From Diphasiastrum complanatum (Eukaryota > Streptophyta > Lycopodiopsida > Lycopodiales > Lycopodiaceae): a stretch of DNA of 64,000 bases. Numbering within the stretch: the stretch's first letter is position 1; every line of letters begins with the position of its first letter. A program made the translations under genes and the position numbers. Shown piece by piece: positions 1-21,900 of this stretch. Under the pieces are notes generated by a model. It worked only from the letters and a program-made list of their open reading frames with translations, did no database searches and was not told where the DNA came from. The stretch is from the NCBI GenBank assembly GCA_029204225.1, contig CM055113.1:20481798-20545797 (forward strand), read 5' to 3'.

Positions 1-628
1 AATCTCATGTCAATGAGATTTGATTATATATGCCCAATACAATTTATGACATGAACTCTTTTTTGTCATGGTTAATAACCAAGGTTTTATATTTCTCTTT
101 TCATAAGTCACGTTTCTTTTTGTAAGTGTTAGAAATTAGATTTTATACTTTGGTTTAGTGTTACCTTTGTAAATTGTAAATTTTTTAAGTGGTATCTTAA
201 CTATGTGGTATATAGTTATCCTTCCCTAAATGTTATATTTTTTCTACTCCTCAGCCACAACAATTAAGGAAGGTAGATTGTACATTTTACCTACTTTAAA
301 TTCATGGCAATGCTAACATATTCTACCACAATTTGATACCACACATACATATAAAATTAAACAACCATTTTTTATTATTATCAATAAATAGTTACAAAAC
401 TCTTTAAATATGCTTCTAATAAAGTAGGGCCATGTTGATTTTTGTTCGTATGTTGGCTAGACATCATTTTCTTAGGGGAATGCATATAGTTGTAAGTATT
501 TGGAGATCTTTTTTGACTCATCCTTAACATACATTCATTTTTTACAACTTCTCTATTTTATGAGGTCTATTATGTTTAGGTGCCTATAAAAAAATCATGG
601 AGAATCTTGTGCGATGAATTTTTTAAAA
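1..628. other. AT-rich intergenic DNA
   Basis: No open frame, splice-bounded exon, RNA gene or element end could be recognised here. The stretch is AT-rich, with homopolymer runs typical of plant intergenic sequence. It lies outside the inverted duplication that starts near 1690. Confidence 0.6.
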
Positions 629-1020
629 ATAATGCCAATTCCATTCTTATACCTTGTCCGCTTTCTAGAACACCTTTCTAAAAGAATAAGGCTTTTAGTT
701 ACTTACTGATTTGTTCGGAGGAGGGGGGGTCCGCCTGAGGGCCGCAGCCTGATGGTGCACGTCCTTCCCTAGGTAGAATTGCCCAAGGACGCGCCCTTCC
801 ACCAGTGTTCAGGAAACCTTTTTGAGGTTTCCCTCCAAAAACCGATATGTGAAAAAGTTCTTTGGCCTCTATTGAGTGACAAGCTCTTACTTGCCGGTTT
901 TTCTTTATAAAACCCAAGATTTATGACATAAAAAAGCTTGTACAATTTTTGCCATGCCGGATTTTGGAAAAAGATGCCGATTCCATTCTTGAACTATGCC
1001 GGCTTTCCCGAACACTGCTA
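629..1020. repeat. Diverged direct repeat pair in copy 1 upstream region
   Basis: About 50 bases at 629-678 recur at 971-1020; both contain the run ATTCCATTCTT followed by a similar CT-rich tail. Between them lies an unusually GC-rich block (about 715-845). Direct copies flanking such an island could be ends of a small degenerate transposon, but no inverted repeats or target duplications were identified. Class unknown. Confidence 0.35.
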
Positions 1021-1039
1021 TCCACGATGTTACATTTTT

Positions 1040-1290
1040 TTTGCTGTAAATTTTTTTTACATGCACCTTCTGGTCAAAATGTGACCATAAAAAAAGGTAA
1101 GATTTTTTTAGGTGCACATTCCAGTTGCCGGAAGGGGCCCGTAAATTTTTTTTGCCCTAATTTTTCTTTCCACAAAGATTCTGCTCTCGGAGACATCACC
1201 ATTTTATTCATTAAAAAGAGAACGGTATTGCGGAGACGCGCCGTGCCGCATACCTCCACCTGGGAGCCATCCCCATTTTTTCATTAAAAA
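1040..1290. repeat. Imperfect palindromic repeat related to one in copy 2 intron 3
   Basis: The segment has a T-rich run, then a TGCACCTTC block, then a GGTGCACATTCC and GCCGGAAGG block in inverted orientation, then copies of TTCATTAAAAA. The same words, including a perfect version of the palindrome, occur at 31870-32180 inside intron 3 of ALDH3 copy 2. I infer two copies of a small non-coding, MITE-like element. The open frames in this interval are not convincing as protein. Confidence 0.4.
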
Positions 1291-1381
1291 GTGGAAAAGA
1301 TTTTAGGGGTGACCTGCCACCTAACCATGTTGTTGTCTGGAATTCCACAGCCTCAAACCCTATGTCCCGGAATCTAGGACG

Positions 1382-1559
1382 TGACGTCATGGCATAATGA
1401 GGACAGGTGTCCAGTGTACGTTTTTTGACTTATTTAAGGGCCCCAGGGCCCCTCCTCCTACCTTAATGCCACGACATTAATGACGGCTCGCCGTTGCTGG
1501 ATTTTGCCACGTGTTATAACGGCCTGTTTAAAACAGATCAGATATCCTCGTCCCACGTG
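1382..1559 (+). promoter_or_regulatory. bZIP-type promoter motifs upstream of ALDH3 copy 1
   Basis: A palindromic TGACGTCA lies at 1382-1389, a TATTTAA box at about 1431-1437, and two CACGTG G-boxes at 1508-1513 and 1554-1559, the second within CCCACGTGG. G-box/ABRE motifs bind bZIP factors in ABA and stress responses, and several plant ALDH3 genes are known to be ABA or stress induced. No CACGTG was found upstream of copy 2 (35398-36130). The motifs are seen directly; their function is inferred. Confidence 0.5.
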
Positions 1560-1756
1560 GCATAGCCTGATTGGCAGTGAATATCTGGCGCGCATTTATG
1601 CCTCATCATGGGCGGGGCCCGGGCCTGTCATTGTCATGCCACGTTCAATCTTCCTTTTTCTTTTTGAAAGGCGTTGACGGAGAGAGGGTGTCTCTCCTGG
1701 CGGGGAAAGCTTCAAATTGCGGGAGTGAGGGCATGGTGTGAAAGGTCAAAAGGGAT

Positions 1757-2014
1757 GTGAAGGGCAGAGAAAACTTCAAAGCGCAGGGCAGCGGAGAAAA
1801 GGAGCTGCTCTTTGAACCTGTCTCACGCGAACGCGATCCTGCCTCGCACCTCCTCTGCCCAGAATGCTCGCGAGCCACCTCCTCCTCTGTCGTCTTATCC
1901 CGCGACCATAGCTCTCTCTCATGGGGATCGACGTTGATCTTTCCATCTCTGGGCTTCACATCCATCCCTTCTTTCTGCTGGCGCAATCAGCAGCAGTTTT
2001 GCAGTCGCTGATAG
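1757..2014 (+). pseudogene. Relic transit-peptide reading frame in the leader of ALDH3 copy 1
   Basis: The frame 1757-2011 shares with the copy 2 leader the words SVVLSR, STLIFPSLGF and SIPSFCWRNQQ, and is in phase with the ALDH3 start at 2048. It is closed by two consecutive stops, TGA (2009-2011) and TAG (2012-2014), where copy 2 has TCA TCG. The ATG matching the inner copy 2 start (MFASAP) is also out of frame, because about 5 bases differ in length before the SVVL codons. The region can only be 5' leader, so the ancestral N-terminal extension appears lost in copy 1. Confidence 0.6.
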
Positions 2015-2047
2015 CCCTTTTCTGTGCAAGAATTGGCCGTTTTTGCG

Positions 2048-10722
<8,675 letters not shown>

Positions 10723-10980
10723 CCTCTTATCTTGCCTAAATTATATCAAATGTTATTTGAGTTTGCAAGAGGATATATTTTGAGGCATATGGAAAACAAT
10801 TCAGGGCTTGTATTAATAGGTTGACTAGCTATTCGTAACGACCTGGTGAAAAAAGTTTTCATATTTGAAGGACCTCTTAAATGGCACAATTATCTGCCTT
10901 TGCCTAAAATAGAAACAATTTTGATTTGATTGAAGGAACTTTCATAGATTTGCAAGGTTCTTGCTATTGTACATACTAAA

Positions 10981-10986
10981 AATAAA
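10981..10986 (+). terminator. Candidate poly(A) signal of ALDH3 copy 1
   Basis: The first AATAAA noted downstream of the copy 1 stop codon, 259 bases after it. At the matching place copy 2 has an AATAGA-type sequence. Plant signals are loose, so this is only a candidate. Confidence 0.3.
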
Positions 10987-11119
10987 ACTTGTAGGTAACT
11001 TTTACGGTCTCAAGGTTTTTCAAACCAATATGTTTTTAGGCACAACTTTTTCAATCCATTATTATGTTGTAGAGGGCCCTCAAATTGTGGCCTATATATA
11101 CACATACATACTTACATAT

Positions 11120-11205
11120 ATTTAAATATGTAAATACATAGATAGATAGAGAGATAAATAGATAGATAGGTCTATATATATATATAGATAGATAGATCCT
11201 TTCTT
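11120..11205. repeat. GATA/TATA microsatellite tract
   Basis: Runs of GATA and TAGA repeats with an internal alternating TA tract. It lies at the 3' tail of the tRNA-like repeat on the opposite strand, the usual place for simple-sequence tails of short interspersed elements. Confidence 0.6.
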
Positions 11206-11211
11206 CTATGA

Positions 11212-11395
11212 TAGATGCTTTGTAAACAAGCTTGTTTTGTTTGCGCATGCACTTGGGTAATCTCCTTTTTATTCTTAAAAGCAGCTCTTTGTTTGGGTAT
11301 TACCCATGTGCGCGAGGAATCAAGCTTGGGTAGGCAAGACTGACCGAAGCATGCTATACCACCACACCATGCAGGGACCAATGCTTAGAAACATG
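11212..11395 (-). mobile_element. tRNA-derived SINE-like element, arm 1 copy
   Basis: On the minus strand the head holds a tRNA A-box-like word (TGGTGTGGTGG) and, about 35 bases on, a B-box-like word (GCTTGATTCC), followed by an unrelated body and a simple-repeat tail. A copy in inverted position lies at 20770-20965. Promoter-like boxes plus a simple tail fit a SINE. The acceptor stem is not convincing, so this is not called as a functional tRNA gene. Confidence 0.4.
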
Positions 11396-11425
11396 GTGTA
11401 AATAGATATCTTGATTTAATGTTAG

Positions 11426-11705
11426 TAATATTTATGCAAGCATAGATAAGGTCTAATAAAATTGGTAACCAAATAGATATCTTGATTTAATGTTAGAATC
11501 CTAGATAAAAACAAACACACAACAAAGTATAGCTTACCAATATTTATGTAAGCATAGACAAGGGTCTCATAAAATTGGTAACCAAATAGAGATCTTGATT
11601 TACTATTAGAACTAGAAAAACCAAAACACACAACAAAGGTTAGGTTACTAATATTTATGTAAGCATAGATAAGGTCTAATAAAATTGGTAGCCAAATAAG
11701 TTAAG
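11426..11705. repeat. Tandem repeat, about 111 bp period, 2.5 copies
   Basis: Units begin at 11426, 11538 and 11649, each starting with AATATTTATG and carrying AAGCATAGA and AAAATTGGTA. Arm 2 has a single shortened unit at about 20640-20720, so the array grew in arm 1 or shrank in arm 2 after duplication. The small open frames here are by-products. Confidence 0.7.
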
Positions 11706-12130
11706 TTTTCAACTACTCCCAAGTGGGATAACTTGATTACATTTTTGACCATTTATAAATGAAAAATTTCTTGTCTGTACTTGATCAATATTTTGTAATT
11801 AAATTCTCTATATTGACATGCACTTGTTCATCATTTCTAAACATGAGTACAAGTCTAGCCTCCTCTTTTTAAATGCAAGGCATGATGAAATTCTAATTTG
11901 AATTTTGGATGAGTTGATTGACATCAACATCCTTGACATTTTATATCTAAATGATAGATACACTTTTATAACAACCTTCAAAGTGTTGTCTAAAACATTA
12001 TTGACTTTCATTGTCTCCTAGATGTGCATTGCTTTGACAATGATATATAAAATCTTGTTTTGTATTTGGTTGATGGGTCTCAATTGTATGTGCTCATGTG
12101 TCTATTGGGTCCAACGTAGGCATGTGCTTC

Positions 12131-13881
12131 ATAGAATGATTCTTAGCTATAATTGATGGGTTTTGGTACATGGAACTAAGCATCTTGTATGTAGAAATTT
12201 CCAACATTTCGTAACAATATTTTCCAATAAAAAAAATGCTCATTGTTTTGCAATTCCTCTTTTGAAAGTTTAAGCTAGCTTGTTATGATGAGTTTGTGAG
12301 AGCTTCAAAGATCTAGGTCATGGCATAGTCCTCAATGTGTTGTAAAGAGTTCTAATTTCTAACACATGTACAACTTTGCAATTTGTTTACAAATATAAAA
12401 TTGTTCAAAATGGGAGGTGTTTGTGATTTGATTTTGTTTCGATAGACGTCCAACAAGAAAAGATTTGTAGAATGCTTTTGTGGTGGATGACAATAGTATT
12501 GAAAATATAGCTAAATAATGCAATATGTGAGAAAATCACTTCTTGCATGTGTGGAGTTCCATAATTGAATGTCATGGCTCAAAACAATGACACTTTCATA
12601 CATTGCACTAATTATTATTATTGGATTGTTCGGATTCCCTTGATGAAATATTATCAACAAATATTTTTGGAACATCAAAATGCTTCATAATATAATGTTG
12701 AAAGTATCTTTTTGTAGTTTACTTGTGTGTAAATTGTGCGCATTTTTCATGTGTGATTTTTGTGTCTAGTATTTGTGTGACTAAAGCAAAAGTTTGTAAT
12801 AGTTTTGTTTTGAATGTGGGGACTATTTATTGATTGTTATACAGAAAAAAGCGATACCCTGAGGTTAATGAAACACGGTTCCTCTTGCTTAAGAAGATTA
12901 AACCTTTTGAAATCTTTATTCATAGCCCAACAAGGTAAAACATAGCTGAAAAGCATATAGTACTTGAAAAGCACCATAAAGCAAAACCTATTTCAAGACA
13001 TCCAGTTGGTACCTGCCACCGTCCCACCACACAAAACCGCACAAGTTAGCACAATGAGAAAGATAGGTGTCAATGCTGAATGTCAGTTGTTATCCATGTA
13101 CAAAATAAGTTTAGCAACCTAACACCTTACAATATTTAATGACGTCTTGTACGTGAGGATGGTAGATGATAGGAAAAGTCATCAAAGAGATTATATTTTC
13201 TACCCTTTGAAAAATAGGAAAGAGATTGAAGGGGACTTGTTTGTTAATCCAGTGTCGATTTATAGAAAGAATCACATTGTAGTTGATATAGAGCACCTTA
13301 ATGAGTGGAGGCTAGAGTAGTGTCTCCAGATATATTAGAAGAGGTAGCAAATTTTTCAAAGGGATAGATTATGTGTAAGTTTGGAGCCGAAAGAATTAAT
13401 CTCTATTTGGAAAACAATTTTTGTGACAAGACCATTAAAGTTTTGATAGAAGGTTTGGCCATGAACCACAACCATTCCATATAATCCACAAGCAAATGAT
13501 TAAGTGGATGTTAGGGCCTTTTTTAACTGGGGATTGGTCTCGTCAAAAAGTCCTAAAAGTGGAAGGGCCCACACAGCCCTTATGTCAGTGTTCGAGGAAA
13601 ACCACCTCCAACCTTTAGGGTCCGCTAGACCACCTCATGCTCCTCCCGCCAATGGAAGTTTTCCGAACTTCTAGGAGTATGGTCAGAGGAGGGGTAAGAT
13701 CTATTGCTGTTAATGTTGTTCAAGCAACTGGTATAGTTCTTGTCATCATGGAACAGTACTGCACCCTATTGTGTGTGAAGGTGAGTCGTTTCTAGGCACT
13801 GTCTACATACAACACTCGGAACCACTAACCAACTGCTTACTGCATAGCCCTTAGCAATCCTCGGTATTCGGTTTACAACAC
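12131..13881. other. Spacer between arms, left part, no gene seen
   Basis: AT-rich unique-looking sequence with no exon-like frame bounded by splice sites. A short GC-richer block near 13560-13690 vaguely resembles the block at 715-845, but too weakly to call a family. Confidence 0.5.
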
Positions 13882-13986
13882 AATACTAGCCATGTCATTT
13901 GAAACCCAGTATTAGCAATACTAGACCTGCCGGTTGCAATCTAGTACTAGTAATACTAGACAAGCCATTTGCAATACGGTAGTAGT
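13882..13986. repeat. Three 35 bp imperfect tandem repeats
   Basis: Units 13882-13916, 13917-13951 and 13952-13986 each begin AATACTAG and share a TTTGAAA/TTGCAAT middle and a GTA(T/C)TAG end. The period is constant at 35 bp with substitutions only. Non-coding minisatellite; function unknown. Confidence 0.6.
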
Positions 13987-14850
13987 AGTGCTAAATCGGT
14001 ATGTGACTTGCATACAGTTTAGGCCCAATGGTTCATAGCCAGTATTAGCCCTAGAATACAAGTTCGTTGTTGAGTTTCATCAGTAGATATGTCGTATTGG
14101 TAGCCATAACTGGCCCTAATATGAGTAGGACACAATTAGGTGTGATGCTATATCCAAAAGACTGTGAATATAGACTCTATGAAGTAACTGGCAATGTACA
14201 CCATGAAACCCTAGGCTATGCGTAATGTCGGTGTGAAAACTGGATAGAAAGACAAAACACTGAGTGATATAGTGAGTAATTTATGCATGCCGTTCTATTT
14301 GCAGAACAATAGTGTTTTCTGTCCTTCGTGTCTAGGTGTTTCACTAGACAATACATAAGGCTGGTGTGACTACTGTGACTTAACCAAGATGTGTATTTCA
14401 GCCGTGCTTGGTGGACTACCCGCTCTGGTGTTTCACAAAGGTCAGGCCCAGTTAACTCTTCTCTCAATGTGCTCACTTCATTCGTGCAAGCAAAATATGT
14501 AAACAACACTTGCTAAGCTACACTCTCACAAACAATCACTCGTCCAACATATTGACAATATGCAACATGTTACACACATTGTTCTCACAACACACAAAAT
14601 GACAACACACTCTTCTAGCATTCAAATTCAAACCCATTCAATCTTCCTCATCCTTACAATTGCTCCACACCATCTCACAAGCACTCAAACAACTAATCGA
14701 CTATCAACACATGCATGCTTTAATGCTCTCTCTATAACCAAAATGCAATCTCAACATAATAACCTACACATGACATCCACAAGAAGCCAGTATCTACACA
14801 CCAATTTAAAGCATTCACCAATTACTCAAAAATGAGTGCAATCATCTTGT
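13987..14850. other. Spacer sequence without recognisable gene
   Basis: Contains open frames at 14216-14509 and 14560-14835. The second is threonine/histidine/serine-rich as expected of CA-rich DNA, and neither shows a domain or splice context. Nothing further supported. Confidence 0.5.
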
Positions 14851-15084
14851 CTACTTCTTGTATTTGACCAACTTTTGTCCTCCAAGAGGCTCATCCTCTT
14901 CATCGAGGACAATGTCAAAGAGGTCTTGGAGCACTAGGAGTGACTCCATTCTCACTTTCCATATGGAATAGTTTGTAGAATTTAACCTCTCACTAGGTTC
15001 AAGAAGGAATGCTCCAATAGAACCCATCTTCCTAATGACATGTACTTGATTGTACTTCTCGGCCCTCCCTAGATTCTTTTTCAA
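14851..15084 (-). pseudogene. copia gag N-terminal fragment
   Basis: A 77-codon frame with the copia gag N-terminal signature LNSTNYSIWKVRMESLL, which precedes the gag-polypeptide domain in plant copia elements. No zinc knuckle, protease or polymerase follows. It lies about 700 bases downstream of the primer-binding site, as expected for the first coding region. Confidence 0.7.
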
Positions 15085-16380
15085 AATTTCTCACTAGCAA
15101 ATCACTTGAGATTCACAAAGATTGAAGGAGCAAGATCCTCTTGATCTTGATTCAAAAGAACTTTTTGGAAGGTTTCTGCAAAACAATGCTCAAGCAAATT
15201 GAAGTTGATTTGATTCTAGAAACTCACAAAGGTTTCAGCTGATTTGATCTCCTCAAATTAGACTTCTAGCCCTTCTATGGACTTCTAGTCTCAGTCCTTA
15301 CACTCCCTCACAAAGATAGAATGGAGATAAAATAAGATTGGATAACATAACTATGAAAAATCAATTTTTGCAAGATTTGGACAAAAACATGACTAAATCT
15401 CTCTCCCTCTTCTTGATGGTTTTGAAAAGACTTGTAAATTTTTTTAAAGGGCTTGAACTTAGCCTCAATTAATCGGATCTCATGATACTAAGTCAAATCT
15501 CATTGATGGCAAACAAACTTTGACGTTTTTCCTTGAATTGGCACCAAAAAATTCATCAAGATGATGTAGAATAAAATTGTTTGGGTTTTATAGATATTTG
15601 AAGTTAAATGTAGGTACAAAAGTGCCCACATGTGTGGGAAGTACAATTGCTGACCCTCAGCAAGTTTGGATCACAAAACTTCACATTAAGACTTGATTTG
15701 AACTCACCCTCACAAGACTAGTTTTCTATCAACAAACTTGCTAAAAATGGATTGTTCTTTGATCATTAATTATCCTCTTGTACTTGGCTCTGATACCATG
15801 TTAAAAGTACAATGTTAAGGACCTTAAATGAGCCTACAAAAGACTCCAAGAGTGATTGATTGATTGATACACCAATCTATTGCAAAACTAGTCATCAATT
15901 TCTCGATCTAGATTAGCATTTTTGGATCACACAATAAAGAGCAATAAAAAATAATGATCAAACATGTAAATCCAACCCCACACGTGTGTGGTACGGCCTT
16001 CTATCAGAGTTTGAAAGTACTCAAGTTTAGTTCACAAAGAAATCATAAAATCACAAGACAAATGTGGGAAAAACTCCAAATTGCCAATTGCTCACAAATC
16101 TGTATACAATAGGGCTCTTCTCCTTTGAAGTTAGGTGAAAATTCAGCATGTTTCAAGGAGCCTAATTGACTTTTTTTCCCCTGATATTTCAATCTTACCT
16201 AACCCTAGAGTTATGCCAATTTGATGGTTAGGTTACTCATCTACCTCCATGATTTGAGGAGTTTGCTCCTAAATTCTAGGAGACTTGACGAAACAACCTA
16301 ACTAACTCCTATGATTAGGTCCTAACTACCCTAGGCCTATTCTCACACGTGTGAACATGCTCACACATGTGTGGATTACA
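14851..16380 (-). mobile_element. Truncated Ty1/copia 5' end (LTR, PBS, start of gag)
   Basis: Reading on the minus strand: an LTR ending at about 15799, a primer-binding site at 15787-15798 that is an exact complement of TGGTATCAGAGC (the initiator-tRNA-Met type), a leader, then the first part of gag. Everything downstream of about 14851 is missing. The outer LTR limit near 16380 is uncertain; this LTR contains CACACGTGTG and CACACATGTG words, and a similar motif pair lies in the LTR at 40563-41355. Confidence 0.65.
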
Positions 16381-16427
16381 ATATGTACACGAAACTATGT
16401 GATTACAATATGTACACTAAACTATGT
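16374..16427. repeat. 27 bp tandem duplication
   Basis: Units 16374-16400 and 16401-16427, each starting GATTACAATATGTACAC, differ at one or two positions. It sits at the outer edge of the truncated copia LTR and could mark an imprecise junction. Confidence 0.65.
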
Positions 16428-18862
<2,435 letters not shown>

Positions 18863-18993
18863 ATACACACACTCACACTCACTCACTCTCTCTAAATCTT
18901 TATCTCTCTCTCAAATTACAATCTAAGATTCATTTATCATCAAACACTATCTATACAAACAATTAACACTATTTATTCAAACATTTAACATTT

Positions 18994-18995
<2 letters not shown>

Positions 18996-19054
<59 letters not shown>
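18996..19054. repeat. CT microsatellite
   Basis: Uninterrupted CT dinucleotides over 59 bases, 140 bp after the compound microsatellite. The intervening DNA contains short CTCT and CACT runs, so the whole 18690-19060 interval is one microsatellite-rich zone. Confidence 0.95.
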
Positions 19055-19057
<3 letters not shown>

Positions 19058-19439
19058 ACCATCTATTCATCTATCACTCTGAATCCTAAATAAATGCAAT
19101 AGATTATATAATACATTTGGCTCTTTTGTTGCATTAAGTAATTATTGTTGTTTGATTGACTTAATTAGCATAACTGCAATTGATTCGTCAACGCTTGTGG
19201 TTATGAGTTGTTGATCATATGTAAATGCTCCATACAAGGTAGCTAATATCGTAAATGCGACTCGAATGTAAATTCAAACATATCTTTAAATCTATAGTTT
19301 TTTCAAAGTTTTGGTCATCGAAAGGCAATATGGTGCTCATCAACCTCTTCTTCGACCATCATTTTTGTCTTAATGTAAAAATAAGTTACAAACTAAAGCT
19401 ATCAAATGGATTTAAATCAAGGATCTTTGGATCTGCAAC

Positions 19440-20240
19440 AATATAGAAAATTGTTGGACATGCCATCCGTAGCCATGACTACTTATATCACAAAACCAAA
19501 GCATTCAAGATTTTCAAACAAGCATGCTCATTTTTGAGGACAAAAATGTTGAAGTAGGAGGAGTGTCATGTATTTTTACAATGTAGGTGTTTAGAAGAGA
19601 ATAATGATATTTATTGTAAGCCTTGTTGGGCCCAAAGGAATTATTAGCCTTGTGAATGAAGGATATTTCCTCTTTAGACCTCTCAAAGTGTCCGAAATAA
19701 GGATAACTAGTCAAAAAGGGCTTATAGGCTTAACAAGGGCCAACTAGACATAAAAATAGTTTAAGTTTATTTGAGACATGGCCCTTGCCTAAAGAATGGA
19801 AATAGGCATCATCATTGAGAATCTTTTGGCTCATTTGCATTTGAGTGAACTTGGAGCTCATGTCATCTTTCTCTTTGTGAATGTGAGCCTTGCTTGCTAG
19901 GTATCATGTGTCCCATCACATGAATTCTTGTACTTCGCACCCTCCATACTGGATTCCTACTCATTTTGCCCTTCATTTTTGATATGAGCTTTGTGGCAAC
20001 TTACGTTTATTTGCTATCTTTGGTTCTTTTCAACATAATTGTGATGGTTGCCTATCAAGGATTTGTCATGTAGTATACATTAGCTAACTCGCAGAATAAC
20101 CAACAATTAGATTCACATAGTTTACTGAAGGAGAGAGCACACACCAACCCAAGAAACACTTTTTGTGAACTGTATTAACAAAAAGAAAAATTGAAGTGCA
20201 TACGTATATAGACAAACTTTTTGTAAGAGGTATCGTTGCA
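19440..20240 (+). mobile_element. Possible 3' end and LTR of a degenerate gypsy element
   Basis: The last coding words before 19563 read like the C-terminus of a plant gypsy polyprotein (FEDKNVEVGG). They are followed by a purine-rich tract GAAGTAGGAGGAG (19551-19563) and then TGTCATG at 19564, where a 3' LTR would begin. No upstream polymerase and no matching second LTR were found, so this is a tentative remnant with unknown right end. Confidence 0.3.
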
Positions 20241-20992
20241 TGGTAAAATGGTCCCTCCCCAATAGACACCTAAGCACATACAATTGAGAGTAATGAACAA
20301 AAAACGAAACAAACTTATAAAAGTCAATGTCAAAACAATGCACGATCAACAGACAATAAAAGTCGATAATGTTTTAGACAATATTTTGGAGGTTGTTATA
20401 AGTGTGTACCTATCATTTAGATAAACAACATTACGGATGTTGATGTCAACCCATCCAACATTCTAATTAAAATTTATCATGCCTTGTATTTAAAGAGAAG
20501 TTAGACTTGTTTTACGACCATGTTTAGAAATGATGTAAGAAGTGAATGATGCCAATATAAAAAATTTAATTGCAATATATAGACAGGAACTTTTTCATTC
20601 ATGGATGGGCACAAATGTAATCAAAATATCCCCCTTAGGAGTAGTTGAGGACTTCAACAATATATTTGGCTACCAATATTAGCCCTTACATAAACTATCA
20701 GTGAGCTAACCTTTGTTGTGAGTTTATTCTCATCTTGCATGTTAACATTATATCAAGGATACCTATTTGTACCTTGTTTCTAAGCATTAGTCCATGTGTG
20801 GTGTGGTAGTATAGCATGCCTGGGTTGGTCTCGCCCACATAGGCTTGATTCGTGGCCCATAGGTAGGCAATATCTAAACAAAGGGCTTCTTCTAAGAATT
20901 AAAAAGAGATCGCCCATGTGCATGTGCAAACAAAATAAGCTTGTTTTTCAAGTATGTCGAAGAAATAATCTATACACATACATATCAATAGT
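20240..20992 (-). repeat. Arm 2 of the inverted duplication, inner part
   Basis: The reverse complement aligns with 11200-12130, including the SINE-like element, one unit of the 111 bp repeat, and a long stretch with AACATTAT and CAATTGTATGTGCT. It is cut at 20992 by the gypsy element and resumes at 27504, showing that the insertion is younger than the duplication. Confidence 0.75.
20770..20965 (+). mobile_element. tRNA-derived SINE-like element, arm 2 copy
   Basis: Inverted counterpart of 11212-11395. An A-box-like word lies at about 20796-20808 and a B-box-like word GGCTTGATTCG at 20842-20852, with a shared body ending near 20965. The copies differ substantially, agreeing with an old duplication. 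Family name unknown. Confidence 0.4.
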
Positions 20993-21460
20993 TGTTACAA
21001 CTCCCTAGGATCATCGACTGCCTTGAAGGTTCCGCACACCCCATACCGGTGACGACACACCGTAACCGCCCATCCATAGGGTCACAACCGACCCACCCCC
21101 ATGCACTGGAGCAATCAACATAATCATGCTCGGTCAAGCCTCCTACGATAACTGGCATCCCATACCACCAGCCATCGCACTCGGCTCTCCCTAGCACACA
21201 TCTCCTGGCTTGGAGATACATCCTGGCTCATGCACGTGCTCTCCATCCACCAACTCCCGGTAGACTGAGTGAATGGTAAGAGGGAAACCCCACCACTAAA
21301 TAGGCATAGCACAATGGGTCCCATCAAGCACGGTCCTGCCGGCGACACGTGACCACCTAGGATGGTGATGTGTGGCACCTGGACAAGTCGAAAACTCCAG
21401 TCTTGCGTCATGCCCCTTGTGAGGCCGTCATTGAAGGGCGTACCCTTATGGTACATAACA
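20993..21460 (-). repeat. 3' LTR of the chromovirus (468 bp)
   Basis: Begins TGTTAC and ends ATAACA. Compared by eye with the other LTR there are about 32 substitutions and one single-base indel, roughly 7%. About 27 of the substitutions are transitions, as expected from deamination of methylated cytosines. Confidence 0.95.
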
Positions 21461-21473
21461 TCCCCCCCCCAAA
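21461..21473 (-). other. Polypurine tract of the chromovirus
   Basis: On the minus strand a run of A/G including nine consecutive Gs directly precedes the 3' LTR, the normal primer position for plus-strand DNA synthesis. Confidence 0.85.
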
Positions 21474-21529
21474 TAAAAACTTCCTTCTATGGGAAGAAAC
21501 CAGAGAATCTAAGTCTTGAATCATCCTCC

Positions 21530-21900
21530 TTCTTCCAGGTGTCCTCATCATCTGACTTACCTTTCCAACGAATCAGATGTTCAGAAATCAAACGATTTCT
21601 CAGCTGATGTCATCGAGTATCCATGATCCTTTCCGGTTCATGGGGTACAAAAGCAGTCAAATCCTCCAATAGAACAAGATCATCTGTGAGAATCAGATCA
21701 TCTTTTCCACCAAGTCATTCCTTTAAACGACTAACATGGAATACATGATAAACTTTGAGTCCAACGAAGATAGGGAAACGAGGCTGAAAGCTGTACAAGA
21801 GCATAAAAAGACTAAAACCCGTGCCATAATGCTTCATACTATTGTATGCGAACTCAACCATTGGGAGATACTTCCCAATCTGATTGTCATCTGGAAACAT
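21530..21900 (-). pseudogene. Integrase C-terminus and chromodomain remnant
   Basis: The frame at 21715-21900 carries the post-catalytic integrase words (VYHVFHVSRLKE). After an in-frame TGA and a second TGA, the chromodomain follows at about 21540-21640 with RWKGKSDDEDTW, matching the aromatic-cage strand and acidic helix of retroelement chromodomains. Such domains direct insertion toward marked heterochromatin. The two stops show that the protein is no longer made whole. Confidence 0.75.

Noticed and set aside
949..1287. 112-codon + frame and overlapping minus frames upstream of copy 1
   Set aside because: It overlaps a palindromic non-coding repeat, is mutually exclusive with overlapping frames, and has no domain.
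11212..11395. Considered a functional tRNA gene
   Set aside because: Only A-box and B-box-like words match; no acceptor stem or anticodon loop can be drawn convincingly.
13882..13986. Considered as a CRISPR-like array
   Set aside because: Units are contiguous with no unique spacers and diverge from each other; the genome is eukaryotic.
14560..14835. 91-codon Thr/His/Ser-rich frame
   Set aside because: CA-rich DNA gives such a composition; no start context or homology.
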